Shown: one piece after another, positions 44,450-54,906 of the stretch
How the letters are laid out: every line of letters begins with the position of its first letter
How positions within the stretch are numbered: position 1 is the stretch's first letter
Assembly: GCA_007115705.1 (NCBI GenBank)
Contig: QXEO01000411.1
Span: forward strand, 8,409,702-8,473,701
DNA from: Dactylis glomerata
Taxonomy: Eukaryota > Streptophyta > Magnoliopsida > Poales > Poaceae
Length of the DNA stretch: 64,000 nucleotides
Direction: 5' to 3'
Notes under the pieces: model-generated
The model's database searches: none
Seen by the model: only the letters and a program-made list of their open reading frames with translations
Told to the model about the DNA's origin: nothing
Program-made: the position numbers and the translations under genes

Positions 44450-46274
44450 ACTCCTCCCAAGCTTAGCTATTTGCTTGTCCTCAAGCAATTCAGTTAACAA
44501 CTAAGAGCGATAAAAGAAACTTTCACGAACACATTTGCTTCATAGGATGCATATATTCCCACTATACGATCAAGTACTCAGGCAATTCATAATAAGAAAT
44601 ATGCAACTAGTGTTACCTAATAGTCAGGCAAGCTATGAAAGAGTGCCAATATACTAATAGCAAGCAACATGAACATAAGAAGCTACAAGATTGTAATGTT
44701 CATAAAATGATATGGAAGAGTGGTATCCCGCTTACCTTTATTTGTGGAGCAAAACATAAATGCTGAGGCACCTCTGAAGTCCAAGGGAAGACTAGAAGTA
44801 AAAATATCAAAGATACAAGCATCAAAGTTATACCACAATTAACCATGTTCTGGGACAAGCACATTACACTAAGAATAACAGCTATGATCTCAAGAAAGGG
44901 CTTAAAGTTAGAAGATGAAGACACAACATAAAAGTAAAAGAAAGGCCCTTCGCAGAGGGAAGCAGTGATCTAACATGTGCTAGAGCTTTTCATTTGTAAC
45001 AAAGAGATAAAAATTTATTTTCAGAGGTGGTTGTTTCCTATCAACGACTGGCAATGGGGTCTTGCTATCTTCCATACTAAACAAGTGAGAGTGGTTCCGA
45101 GTTCTTTGAAAATTTGGCACATTGGTGCTCTTTTATAAAGCTTTGGCACTCCTCCCCACCTTTTTTCCTTTCTCAAACCATGGCTAACCGATTCCATCGG
45201 GTGCCCACCAACTTTCACATACCATGGAGGAGTGCCTTTTTTTCTCTTTTTTTAGATTTAGATTACAATGGTCTGACCAGCTCCCTTGCAAAATTAATGA
45301 CAAGCAGATGAAGCATGCAAGTCAAGGGGTACTTAATTTAATATGGAAGATAGCAATTCCGACCACTACGTCCTCATGAGCTAAAAACAGTGGCACAAAA
45401 TGAGAAGTATTTGAAGGTTTTGAAAGGTAGCACATGAAAATTTACTTGGAATGGCTTTGAAATATCATGCATAGGAATTTATAGTGGACTCTTTGGGGTT
45501 ACTTGGTTTTTAGGAGTTGGATGCACGAGAAGTATTCCCTCTCAGTACAAGTGAAGGCTAGCAAAAGACTGGGAAGCGACTATCGAGAGAGCAAAAACTG
45601 TCATAATCATGCTTGCGACAAAACAAAATTAATTATAGGCATAAAAATGATACAAGAACTCTGAGGCAAAGTATATCATCGAGGCTTAATTGACTTTTTG
45701 TTCAGTCATATGCATGCTTGAGCATGTGCCAAGTCGATTCAAATGAAACTTTCATAGGAGGATACCACAATGTCATACCATATTATGAATAAAACAATGC
45801 AAGCAAGCATCTACATGACATGCTACAAACAAATAGAGTTCATACCAGCCTCTTACCACATCTCGAATTGCATATGTCGTCATTATTGCCTTTCACTTGT
45901 GTGGCTTGAATAATATGAAGTGAATACCAAGCTCCATTGGAGTCACAGGAGACTGAACTCTGCAACAAACTTTACAAATCCGAAGAAGAACAACAAATAT
46001 TTTTGGGTTTTCGAATTTTGCAACAAGGACAAAAGTAAAAAGCAAACAAATGAATTTTTTTTGGATTTTTCAAATATCAAACCGAAAACAGGAAGTAAAG
46101 CAAACCAAAGCTAGAGAACTAAAAATACAAACAAAGAGAAACAACAGAATTTTTTTGGGTCTTTTTGTGTTTTGGAAAGTAGAAATAAGAACAAGAACAA
46201 TCAAGAAAAGAAAGCGAAACATGGATATACAAAGTACCGACAAAATATGATATGTAGATGAGTGAATCGTCGGC
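44450..46274 (-). other. 3' non-coding region of element B with polypurine tract
   Basis: The polypurine tract GCTTGGGAGGAG (minus strand, about 44451-44463) abuts the LTR. The region is AT-rich without a gene. It is homologous, in inverted orientation, to 49990-51369 of element A (shared GGCCCTTCGCAGAGGGAAGC, CATCGGGTGCCCACCAAC-type phrases and others), showing the two families are related. It ends at the target site GTACC used by element A. Confidence 0.75.
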
Positions 46275-46279
46275 GTACC

Positions 46280-47821
46280 TGATACGTCTCAAACGTATCT
46301 ATAATTTTTGATGCTCCATGCTTGTTTTTACACCATTTGCCTTGTGTTTCATTATACTTCGTGGCACTTTTATGCATTTTCCGGAACTAACCTATTGACA
46401 AGATGCCACAGTGCCAGTTCCCTGTTTTCTGCTGTTTTTGTGTTTCAGAAAAGCTACACAGGAAATATTCTCGGAATTGGACGAAACAAGTTCCAGAAGT
46501 CTTATTTTTTCCGGAAGCTTCCCGAAGACCGAAAGAGGGCCGGAGGGGGGCCAGAGGCCGCCCTCACACATAGGTGGCGCGGCCCAGGCCCTGGCCATGC
46601 CACCCTGGTGTAAGGAGCCCCTGGCTGCCCCCTGACGATGCCCCTTCGCCTATATAAAGCCTCGGGACGGAAAACCCTAGGGGAGTCGGCAATTTTCCAG
46701 AAGCAGTTCCGCAGCTCCGCCGCCGCCGTCGACGAATTTCGGGGGACAGAAGTCTCTGTTCCGGCACCCTGCCGGGACGGGGAAGTGCCCCCGGAGCCAT
46801 CTCCATCGGTCTCCATCGCCGTCTCCGCCGTCTCCACCGACCTCACCGCCATCTCCATCAACCTTGCTGTCTCCTACGATGAGAAGGGAGTAGTTCTCCC
46901 CCGGGGCTGAGGGCTCTACCGGTAGCTATGTGGTTCACCTCTCTCTCCCATGATGTGATCTTTATGTGATCGGAGCTTTGTATCATGTTGAACAAGTAGA
47001 TATTATTATTCAGATATTATGTGTACTCTAGTGGTATTATTAAAGTAATCTATTCCTCCTGTCATGGTGTAATGGTGACAGTGCGTGCATCATGGTGGTA
47101 CTTGGTCTAGGCTACGATTATGATCTTTTATGGATTATGAGAATAATTATCGCTATGATAGTATTGAAGTGATCTATTCCTCCTTTCATGGTGTAATGTT
47201 GACAGTGTGTGCACCGTGTTAGTACTTGGTCTAAGTTGCAATAATATCTATCTTGAGTTGTGATCTGATTTGAATATCTCTATGAGTGGTGTTTTTCAAG
47301 TACTTGATGAACTTTAAGGAGTGCTTCGTAGCCCTACGCAATGATTAGTGTTATTCAATAGGAGAGTAATTCAGAGTACCATAGTGAAGAGAAGTTATTT
47401 ATTTGTTCAATTATGTTATATTTGTTGGGAGTGTGTCCACTAGTGAAAGTATGATCCCTAGGCCTTGTTTCCAAGCATTGCACACCGTTTACTTGCTGTT
47501 TTGTTACATGTTTGCTCGCAGCGATATTTACTTCAAATCACATTTGCTACTTATAATCATCTATACCACTTGTATTTCACTATCTCTTCGCCGAACTAGT
47601 GCACCTATACATCTGACAAGTGTATTGGGTGTGTTGGGGACACAAGAGACTTTCTGTATCGTAATTGCAGGGTTGCTTGAGAGGGATAGCTTTGACCTCT
47701 TCCTCCCTGAGTTCGATAAACCTTGGGTGATCCACTTAAGGGAAACTTGCTGCTGTTCTACAAACCTCTGCACTTGGAGGCCCAACACTGTCTACAAGAA
47801 TAGACGCATGCGTAGACATCA
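46280..47821 (+). repeat. 5' LTR of element A
   Basis: Contains a TATA box (TATATAAA at 46651-46658) followed by a GC-rich leader, then an AT-rich part. It ends GACATCA, ten bases before the primer-binding site. Confidence 0.95.
46651..46658 (+). promoter_or_regulatory. TATA box in the 5' LTR of element A
   Basis: TATATAAA in CTTCGCCTATATAAAGCCTC context, 371 bases into the LTR. The 3' LTR has the same motif at 51740-51747. Transcription from here would place the 269-aa ORF as the first gene of the genomic RNA. Confidence 0.65.
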
Positions 47822-47831
47822 AGCTCTTTTC

Positions 47832-47851
47832 TGGCGCCGTTGCCGAGGAGG
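47832..47851 (+). other. primer-binding site of element A
   Basis: TGGCGCCGTTGCCGAGGAGG, ten bases after the 5' LTR. It is the Athila-type form, close to the complement of the 3' end of plant tRNA-Asp as used by Athila elements. Element B has a related site. Confidence 0.85.
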
Positions 47852-47961
47852 TAAGGTAAAAGGTACTCGCATCCTCCTGTGTGAGTGCTCGAAGTTATTT
47901 CCTTTAGATTCTGCAATTACATCTTTTTGTTTCTTGTTTTTATTTTCACTAGTTAGGCTTA

Positions 47962-48771
47962 ATGGAAAATAAAGAGTTCGTTAGTCTTTTTCCTGAGTTT
48001 AGATATGAAGTGTTTGAAGAGAAAATTGAAAAACCTTTGAAGCTTAATTTGCATGCTAATAGTGTTGTTAGTATGAATGCTTTGAACACCGTTATTGCTA
48101 ATGCTATAGAAAAGTCTAAGCTTGGGGAAGCTGGTTTTGGTAAGCATGATATTTTTAGTTCCCCAGCTTTGGTGGAGAAAGTTTGCTATGATGATATGTT
48201 TGATGAATATGCTTTGCGACATAGTAGTTCTTTAGCTTGTGATGATACTAAACCTCTAGTTTATGATGGCTATGATGATGAGTATAATATTTTCAGTTCA
48301 CCTACTTTTGAGGAGAAAATTATTTATGAATACAATATGCCTCCTATTTATGATGATTATGGTGATGAGAATAATTATTCTATTGAATTTGCTCCTACTA
48401 CTATTGTTCCTGTGGTGAGTATTAATTCTTTTATGCATGTGGCTCATGATAGGGATGTTTTATGTGATAGTTATATTGTTAGTTCCATTCATGATGCTAC
48501 TGAAAGTTATTATGACAGAGGGAAACATGGTTTGATGGATCTCAACAATATTGAGTTTCCCCTCTTTATGTTGCAAATCTTGAAGTGGCACTTGTTTTAT
48601 CTATCCATGCTTGCTACTATGTGCCTCGTTGATGTATTTTCTTACAAGATTCCTATGCATAGGAAGTGGTTCAGATATAAATGTCTTTCACATTTTCTTT
48701 TTGATGCTCTCTATTGCTTTAAGTTCCTATATGGCGCCTTTGCCTCAAGCTCTCATATGGCGCCCACATGA
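47962..48771 (+). CDS. 269-aa orphan protein of element A
   Basis: An intact ORF, ATG at 47962 to the TGA at 48769-48771, starting 110 bases after the primer-binding site, in the usual gag position. I do not recognise the family. It opens MENKEFVSLFPEF. Two copies of an acidic Tyr/Asp-rich unit containing (D/N)IFSSP lie at residues 63-83 and 109-131. Residues 199-228 and 243-262 are hydrophobic enough to be membrane segments, so the C-terminal third may anchor in a membrane. There is no zinc knuckle, protease, RT or integrase motif. It has stayed open while the surrounding elements are full of stops, which fits either recent insertion or selection. It could be a remnant of a gag N-terminus, an envelope-like protein or a captured gene; I cannot choose. 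Confidence 0.6.
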   Translation: MENKEFVSLFPEFRYEVFEEKIEKPLKLNLHANSVVSMNALNTVIANAIEKSKLGEAGFGKHDIFSSPALVEKVCYDDMFDEYALRHSSSLACDDTKPLVYDGYDDEYNIFSSPTFEEKIIYEYNMPPIYDDYGDENNYSIEFAPTTIVPVVSINSFMHVAHDRDVLCDSYIVSSIHDATESYYDRGKHGLMDLNNIEFPLFMLQILKWHLFYLSMLATMCLVDVFSYKIPMHRKWFRYKCLSHFLFDALYCFKFLYGAFASSSHMAPT

Positions 48772-51355
48772 GCATCTTTGCGAATTACTGCGCCTAGCTC
48801 AAAGGCGTTAAAGAATAGCACTCTTGGGAGATAACCCATTGTTTTATTTTCAGTACTTTTTCTTTTATTTGAGTCTTGGAAGTTATTACTACTGTAATAA
48901 CCGCTCCTTATCCTTTTTATTTCGTTGTTGTGCCAAGAGAAGCCTCTAATTTGAGTGAGGTAAGATTTGGGGATGTTGCTGTCCTGAAACAGTTTTCGGT
49001 GCTGCACCGTAAAAATTCGTATAAATTCTCTATATATCTTTTGTACCTGCGATTTGTTGTGCATATGCCCCAGGTTATATCCAAACTTTCATTAGTTGAA
49101 CACTTTTTGATTTGAGCAACAGAAAACCCTCTAAAAATTCGACCTTTGTCAGCTGTTCTGTTTTGACAGATTTCTGCCAATATTTGTGTTTGCCGCTTTA
49201 TCGCTTTCTTTTTGAGTTCTTTTGATTACGGAACTTTTGGGGAAGTTGCTACAGTAGTATATGCTATATATGTGGTGGTTTTAGGTTGAAACCTGAAGAA
49301 AAAAGAGGTTGATTATATGTTATGCTACACTAATGTTGCTAATAGAATTGTGTTTAGTTTTGTATGAAGGAAGTTTTCAAGTGTAGGGATTGGAGAATGA
49401 TGAGATGAGTTGAAGAATGGACAAAAGCTCAAGCTTGGGGATTCCCATGCATCACCCCAAGAAATATCCAAGAAGTACAAGCGTCAAAGCTTGGGGATGC
49501 CCCCGAGGCACCCCTTCTTCATCGGCAAAAATCAGGTCACCTTTCAAGACACTATATTTTTATTGCTTCATGCACTATGTGTTTTTCTTGGAGCGTCAGT
49601 TGTTTTAGTTTTCTTAGTTAGTTTTGTTTAGTTTGCTGTAATAAATGGTTAGATCACATCATGTTTCTTTTGGAGGAGATGAACTCGCTTCTCATTTGCC
49701 AAGAACACTCTAGTTTTCACTCTTATCGTTCAACGAGTGTTCTCTTTTTCTGCTACTGCGTTTAGCTTGCACTTTTCGCCTTAACTTTTGTTCAGATCTT
49801 GTTTTATCTTTGCATCAAGGTGTATTTGGACCTCTGGTATATGTTGGTTTTCCTCAAAAGAGTTTCCTCAAAAAAATAAATTCAAATGGTGTTGGAAAAG
49901 AGAAAAAGCTTTATGCAAAATAGTGGTACAAGAAGGAGCTTGTGTAGACTGCGGCTTAGGCTTTTTCATATCATGCTTGATGTCTTTTTGATAGTATGCT
50001 TAGTGATTTTGCTGTAGCATGACTTGTCTCAAATAACTGAGATTGCTTAATGAGCCTTTGAAAAAATCATGCGTTGTTTTTATTATTTGGAAGCATTATT
50101 TTGGTTTTCTCCTTGATGCTTTATTTGGGTTGACTTGGCGCATGCTCACACATGTTTGACTCTTACAAAGTCGCCAATAGCCTCTATGATCATTTAGTTT
50201 TTGACTTTTGATGCCATCTTATGCTTCTTTTAATGTTGCTTTGTCGCTTTGCATGATTATGGCCATTATTGCTCTCTTAGTTGGTCACTCCCAGTCTTTT
50301 GCTAGCCCTCGCCTTGTACTGAGTATGAGCTCTACTCGTGCATCCAACTCCCAAAAAAAAACCAAGTTTGCCATTGTGTCCACTATAAATTCCTATGCAT
50401 GGTATTTGTAAGCCATTCCAAGTAAATTTTCATGTGCTACCTTTCAAAAAAACCTTCAAAACACTTCTCGTTTTGTGACACTGTTTTCAGCTCATGGGGA
50501 CGTAGTGGTCGGATTTGCTATCTTCCATATTGCTTATTCCAAAAATAAAAAAAAAGAGAAAAAAAGAAAGAAAAAAAGGCACTCCTCCATGGAATGTGAA
50601 TGTTGGTGGGCACCCGATGGAATCGGTTAGCCATGGTTTGAGAAAGAAAAAAGGTGGGGAGGAGTGCCAAGCTTTATAAAAGATCACAAAAGTGCCAATC
50701 TCTCTCTCAAAAACTTGCTTCATTTTTGTATGGAAGATAGTAAGAACCCCATTGCCAGTCGTTGACAAAGACAACCACCTCTCAACCCAATTTTTATCTC
50801 TTTGTTTTACAAATGAAAAGCTCTAGCACATGTTTAATCACTGCTTCCCTCTGCGAAGGGCCTTTCTTTTACTTTTATGTTGAGTCACCACCTTCTATCT
50901 TTATGCACCATTAAGAGAGCATAGTTGTCATTCTGAGTATAATGTGCATTGTCCCAAAGTTTTCATTGATTGATTCATGATCATGGTTTCACTTGTTCTC
51001 AAATTATTTGTATCTAGTCGCCCTCTTAAACTTGAAGGTGTCCTATGCATTTATGTTTTGCTCTCTCATTAAGGACAAGCTGAAAACCATTTGTTATGTT
51101 TTTCCTTATGATTTGAACACATGTTTGACTTTCATTGTTTCATTTTCATGATCTTTTGTTTGTGTTCATTTGCATGTTTACAACATGGTTGCTAAGTTCT
51201 TATTGTCATGATTATATCTTTCATGCCCATATTTTAAGTTCTTATGATCCCAGCTCACAAATGCTTAGATATATGATCAAGATTGTGATGGTGCATGTCA
51301 CCTCAAAAATTATTTCTTTTGTTATCACTTACCTACTCGAGGACGAGCAGGAGTT
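48772..51355 (+). other. internal non-coding region of element A
   Basis: About 2.6 kb, T-rich, with no ORF carrying domains. Copies of AAGCTTGGGGAT at 49431-49442 and 49487-49498 repeat the polypurine tract. From about 49990 to the end it is homologous to the 3' region of element B in inverted orientation. Confidence 0.75.
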
Positions 51356-51368
51356 AAGCTTGGGGATG
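51356..51368 (+). other. polypurine tract of element A
   Basis: AAGCTTGGGGATG immediately before the 3' LTR start at 51370. It primes plus-strand synthesis and confirms + orientation. Confidence 0.8.
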
Positions 51369-51369
51369 C

Positions 51370-52911
51370 TGATACGTCTCAAACGTATCTATAATTTTTG
51401 ATGCTCCATGCTTGTTTTTACACCATTTGCCTTGTGTTTTGTTACACTTCGTGGCACTTTTATGCATTTTCCGGAACTAACCTATTGACAAGATGCCACA
51501 GTGCCAGTTCCCTGTTTTCTGCTATTTTTGTGTTTCAGAAAAGCTACACAGGAAATATTCTCGGAATTGGACGAAACAATTTCCAGAAGTCTTATTTTTC
51601 CCGGAAGCTTCCCAAAGACCGAAAGAGAGCCGGAGGGGGTCAGAGGCCGCCCTCACACATAGGTGGCGCGGCCCAGGCCCTGGCCGCGCCACCCTGGTGT
51701 GAGGAGCCCCTGGCTGCCCCCTGACGACGCCCCTTCGCCTATATAAAGCCTCGGGATGGAAAACCCTAGGGGAGTCGGCAATTTTCCAGAAGCAGTTCCG
51801 CAGCTCCGCCACCGCCGTCGATGAATTTCGGGGGACAGAAGTCTCTGTTCCGGCACCCTGCCAGGACGGGGAAGTGCCCCCGGAGCCATCTCCATCGGTC
51901 TCCATCGCCGTCTTCGCCGTCTCCATCGACCTCACCGCCATCTCCATCAACCTTGCTGTCTCCTACAATGAGGAGGGAGTAGTTCTCCCCCGGGGCTGAG
52001 GGCTCTACCGGTAGCTATGTGGTTCACCTCTCTCTCCCATGATGTGATCTTTATGTGATTGTGAGCTTTGTATCATGTTGAACAAGTAGATGTTATTATT
52101 CAGATATTATGTGTACTCTAGTGGTATTATTAAAGTAATCTATTCCTCCTGCCATGGTGTAATGGTGACAGTGCGTGCATCATGGTGGTACTTGGTCTAG
52201 GCTACGATTATGATCTTTTATGGATTATGAGAATAATTATCGCTATGATAGTATTGAAGTGATCTATTCCTCCTTTCATGGTGTAATGTTGACAGTGTGT
52301 GCACCGTGTTAGTACTTGGTCTAAGTTGCAATAATATCTATCTTGAGTTGTGATTTGATTTGAATATCTCTATGAGTGGTGTTTGTCAAGTACTTGATGA
52401 ACTTTAAGGAGTGCTTCGTAGCCCTATGCAATGATTAGTGTTATTCAATAGGAGAGTAATTCAGAGTACCATAGTGAAGAGAAGTTATTTATTTGTTCAA
52501 TTATGTTATATTTGTTGGGAGTGTGTCCACTAGTGAAAGTATGATCCCTAGGCCTTGTTTCCAAGCATTGCACACCGTTTACTTGCTGTTTTGTTACATG
52601 TTTGCTCGCAGCGATATTTACTTCAAATCACATTTGCTACTTATAATCATCTATACCACTTGTATTTCACTATCTCTTCGCCGAACTAGTGCACCTATAC
52701 ATCTGACAAGTGTATTGGGTGTGTTGGGGACACAAGAGACTTTCTGTATCGTAATTGCAGGGTTGCTTGAGAGGGATAGCTTTGACCTCTTCCTCCCTGA
52801 GTTCGATAAACCTTGGGTGATCCACTTAAGGGAAACTTACTGCTGTTCTACAAACCTCTGCACTTGGAGGCCCAACACTGTCTACAAGAACAGACGCGTG
52901 CATAGACATCA
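51370..52911 (+). repeat. 3' LTR of element A
   Basis: Same length and termini as 46280-47821, TATA box at 51740-51747. It is followed by the target duplication GTACC (52912-52916). Confidence 0.95.
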
Positions 52912-52951
52912 GTACCTCCCCCCAAGCTTAGGCTTTTGGCCTAAGTGGAGA

Positions 52952-54114
52952 TCAATCCCAGCTCGGCCATGAAGTGGCGTCCCCAAAATATGACGAAGAA
53001 GCACCTTCGTCCTGATATGAGCTCGAGGGCGCCCCGGTGTGGTACGTGGCGTAGTGATCGGCCGGCGCCTCCTCTTCCTCCTGGTCCACAGCGCCGTGCT
53101 GTACATGGAAGCCAAGCAACCTAAGCTGCTCGTCAAACTCCTCCTTCGAGCGCAACCATGGCCTCCTGTGAATACTGAACAAACTAGGCTGCGACAAGGG
53201 AATTTGCCTTTCCTTTCTATCAGTGAATAACATTCTATAAACTAATTTCCCTACACATGAGTTAGCAGTAACAAAGTGATAGAGTTTCATGGCAGCAAGA
53301 TCAAGCCTCTGTGGGACCAACAATATATCATTAGGAGCAATAGAAAGTCCTAGAGCAGCAACAATGCACACAGCAATAATGCCTCCATAAATAGGTCCCC
53401 TAGCGGCTAGGCGACGAGCAATAAGAGCACCGAGGTTATACTTTTTGCTAACATCAAGCGCAGTAGCTAGAAAAGCCAAATGATAGTTAGAGATATTGCT
53501 AGTGTTCCCCCTACCAAGAATACTAGTGGCACGATAGTAAGTAAAATATCTAATAGCTGGGAGTTGAATGTTTCTTATCTTGCCACCCTGTGCTATGCGG
53601 TCATCATCATTGGTTACTCCTCGGTAGAGCTCCAACAAATCAGTGGGTTGGTGCAGAATCTTATTGGCTGTCCCAAACATGGTAATACCTAGAATACCAC
53701 AAAACTTCTCCAAAGACATGGTGATAGACTTATCATAAATTTTAAATGCAATGGAAGGATTGAAATGAGAGTTAGTGAATTTAAAGCTTTCAACAAAAGT
53801 CTTTGTGAGCAAAGCATATTGATTACTCTCATCTGTCATGTATGTAGTCAATCCAACCCTGTTAACGAGAAGTAAGAAATCCTCAAGAATCCCTGCATCA
53901 CTCAAAAAGTTAGCACATGGGAAGGTGGATGGATGCGCATCTCCATCATCCCCCTCATCGCCAATGTTCGGTGACATAAGATCTTCATTGTAGGATGGCC
54001 TATATTGAGCAGTGGATCTTGAAGGCGCTGATGCCCTTGGTGCTTCTCTTTCAAAGACTTCTCCATAGGTGTAGTTGTCAATTTCCCTTTCTGATTTTTT
54101 TTAACAAACCTCAT
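52952..54114 (-). pseudogene. ATHILA-type ORF of element B, downstream of the pol position
   Basis: A long frame (341 codons from ATG 53977, stop TGA 52952) matches the Athila-specific ORF found in plant Athila elements (PF03078-like): FVESFKFTNSHFNPS, FKIYDKSITMSLEKFCGILGI, RYFTYYRATSILGRGNTSN and LAARGPIYGGIIAVCI. The C-terminal ~60 residues are acidic and Ser/Tyr-rich (DQEEEEAPADHY). The frame stays open upstream (YTYGEVFEREAPRAS) to an in-frame TAA at 54101 beside an A8 run. In another frame an ATG at 54112-54114 precedes the run, so a one-base slip there probably cut off the N-terminus. Its role is unsettled; env-like and capsid-related ideas have been raised for Athila ORFs. I favour the name without a function. 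Confidence 0.75.
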
Positions 54115-54906
54115 AAAAACTGATTTTGAGACAAACAAATGTAGGAAACTACTATAGGGAGTTACAAAAGGGCTAGCACGCATCAAAATAACACTTCTAA
54201 GCAATTGAACAAGCATGCAAACTCATTTCACCTGTCCCCTATAGAGCTAAAATACTTAGGAAATACTCCACTAAACAAAATTCTAATTGGACAATTGAAG
54301 GAGTCACATACCGGAGAACAAATGCTCCAAATCTCAGCAGCAAAGATGGGCTGAGCAAGGAGATCAAAAAAATCGCGAGGAAGAACAGCAAGAGCACGGG
54401 TTTGAGCTGAGGTGTGGAGATATTTCGGGAGAGAGAAGGAAGTGGAGGTGGAGAGGTAAGTGGAGGGCCAGGGGGCGCCCTCACAATGCCACGGCGCGGC
54501 CAGGCTTGGGCCGCGCCACCATGTGGTGAGGTGGCATGGTGGGTCCCCCTGAGGTCTCCCAGGTGCCTCTCTGCCCCATTTTTGACATAAAAATTTAAAA
54601 AGATTTTTCCGGAATTTTTCGAGAAACTTTATTTTTGAGGATTTTTCAGAAATTGATAAGAGAATAAAACTCGAGAAAACGAAGATGGAACGATAGAAAG
54701 CAAATCAAAGCCAAGCTTACAACAGATCTAAGATATTCTAATATGAAGCTAAACAGCGGAAACAAAAATGAACAAGGTAAAAACAAAAGTAAATCTGGTG
54801 AAAACATAGCTTTGTTCATTTGAAAACTGCTTTGTTAACAAGGTTGATCAAGTCTTGTTACCAAACCACTTTTCTATGAAACAAAACTTTGCATTTCACT
54901 AAATGA
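54115..54906 (-). other. region between protease and the ATHILA ORF of element B (site of the missing pol)
   Basis: About 800 bases where RT, RNase H and integrase would be expected. On the minus strand it holds a GC-rich leader-like stretch (about 54310-54500, CTCTCCACCTCCACTTCC) that ends at a possible splice donor CCGGTATGTG (about 54312). A possible acceptor GGGGACAGG (about 54235) lies ahead of the ATHILA ORF. This suggests a subgenomic or internal-promoter transcript for that ORF (inference). Confidence 0.45.

Larger units (their letters stand above)
46280..52911 (+). mobile_element. non-autonomous Athila-type LTR element A, complete
   Basis: LTRs 46280-47821 and 51370-52911, both 1542 bp, begin TGATACGTCTC and end AGACATCA. 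The exact duplication GTACC flanks the element (46275-46279 and 52912-52916). The primer-binding site is at 47832-47851 and the polypurine tract at 51356-51368. The 3.5-kb interior holds one ORF (47962-48771) and no gag, protease, RT, RNase H or integrase. It must move with proteins from a relative. The two LTRs differ only by scattered substitutions (not counted), so insertion is recent and postdates element B. Confidence 0.95.

Noticed and set aside
46502..46861. Minus-strand frame repeated at 51522-51950
   Set aside because: Occurs in both LTRs of element A opposite the leader. Repetition reflects the LTR pair and the composition is low-complexity.
47403..47972. 189-codon + strand frame, repeated in part at 52493-52972
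   Set aside because: It lies within the LTR and crosses the primer-binding site. It is a by-product of an open LTR and not a separate gene.
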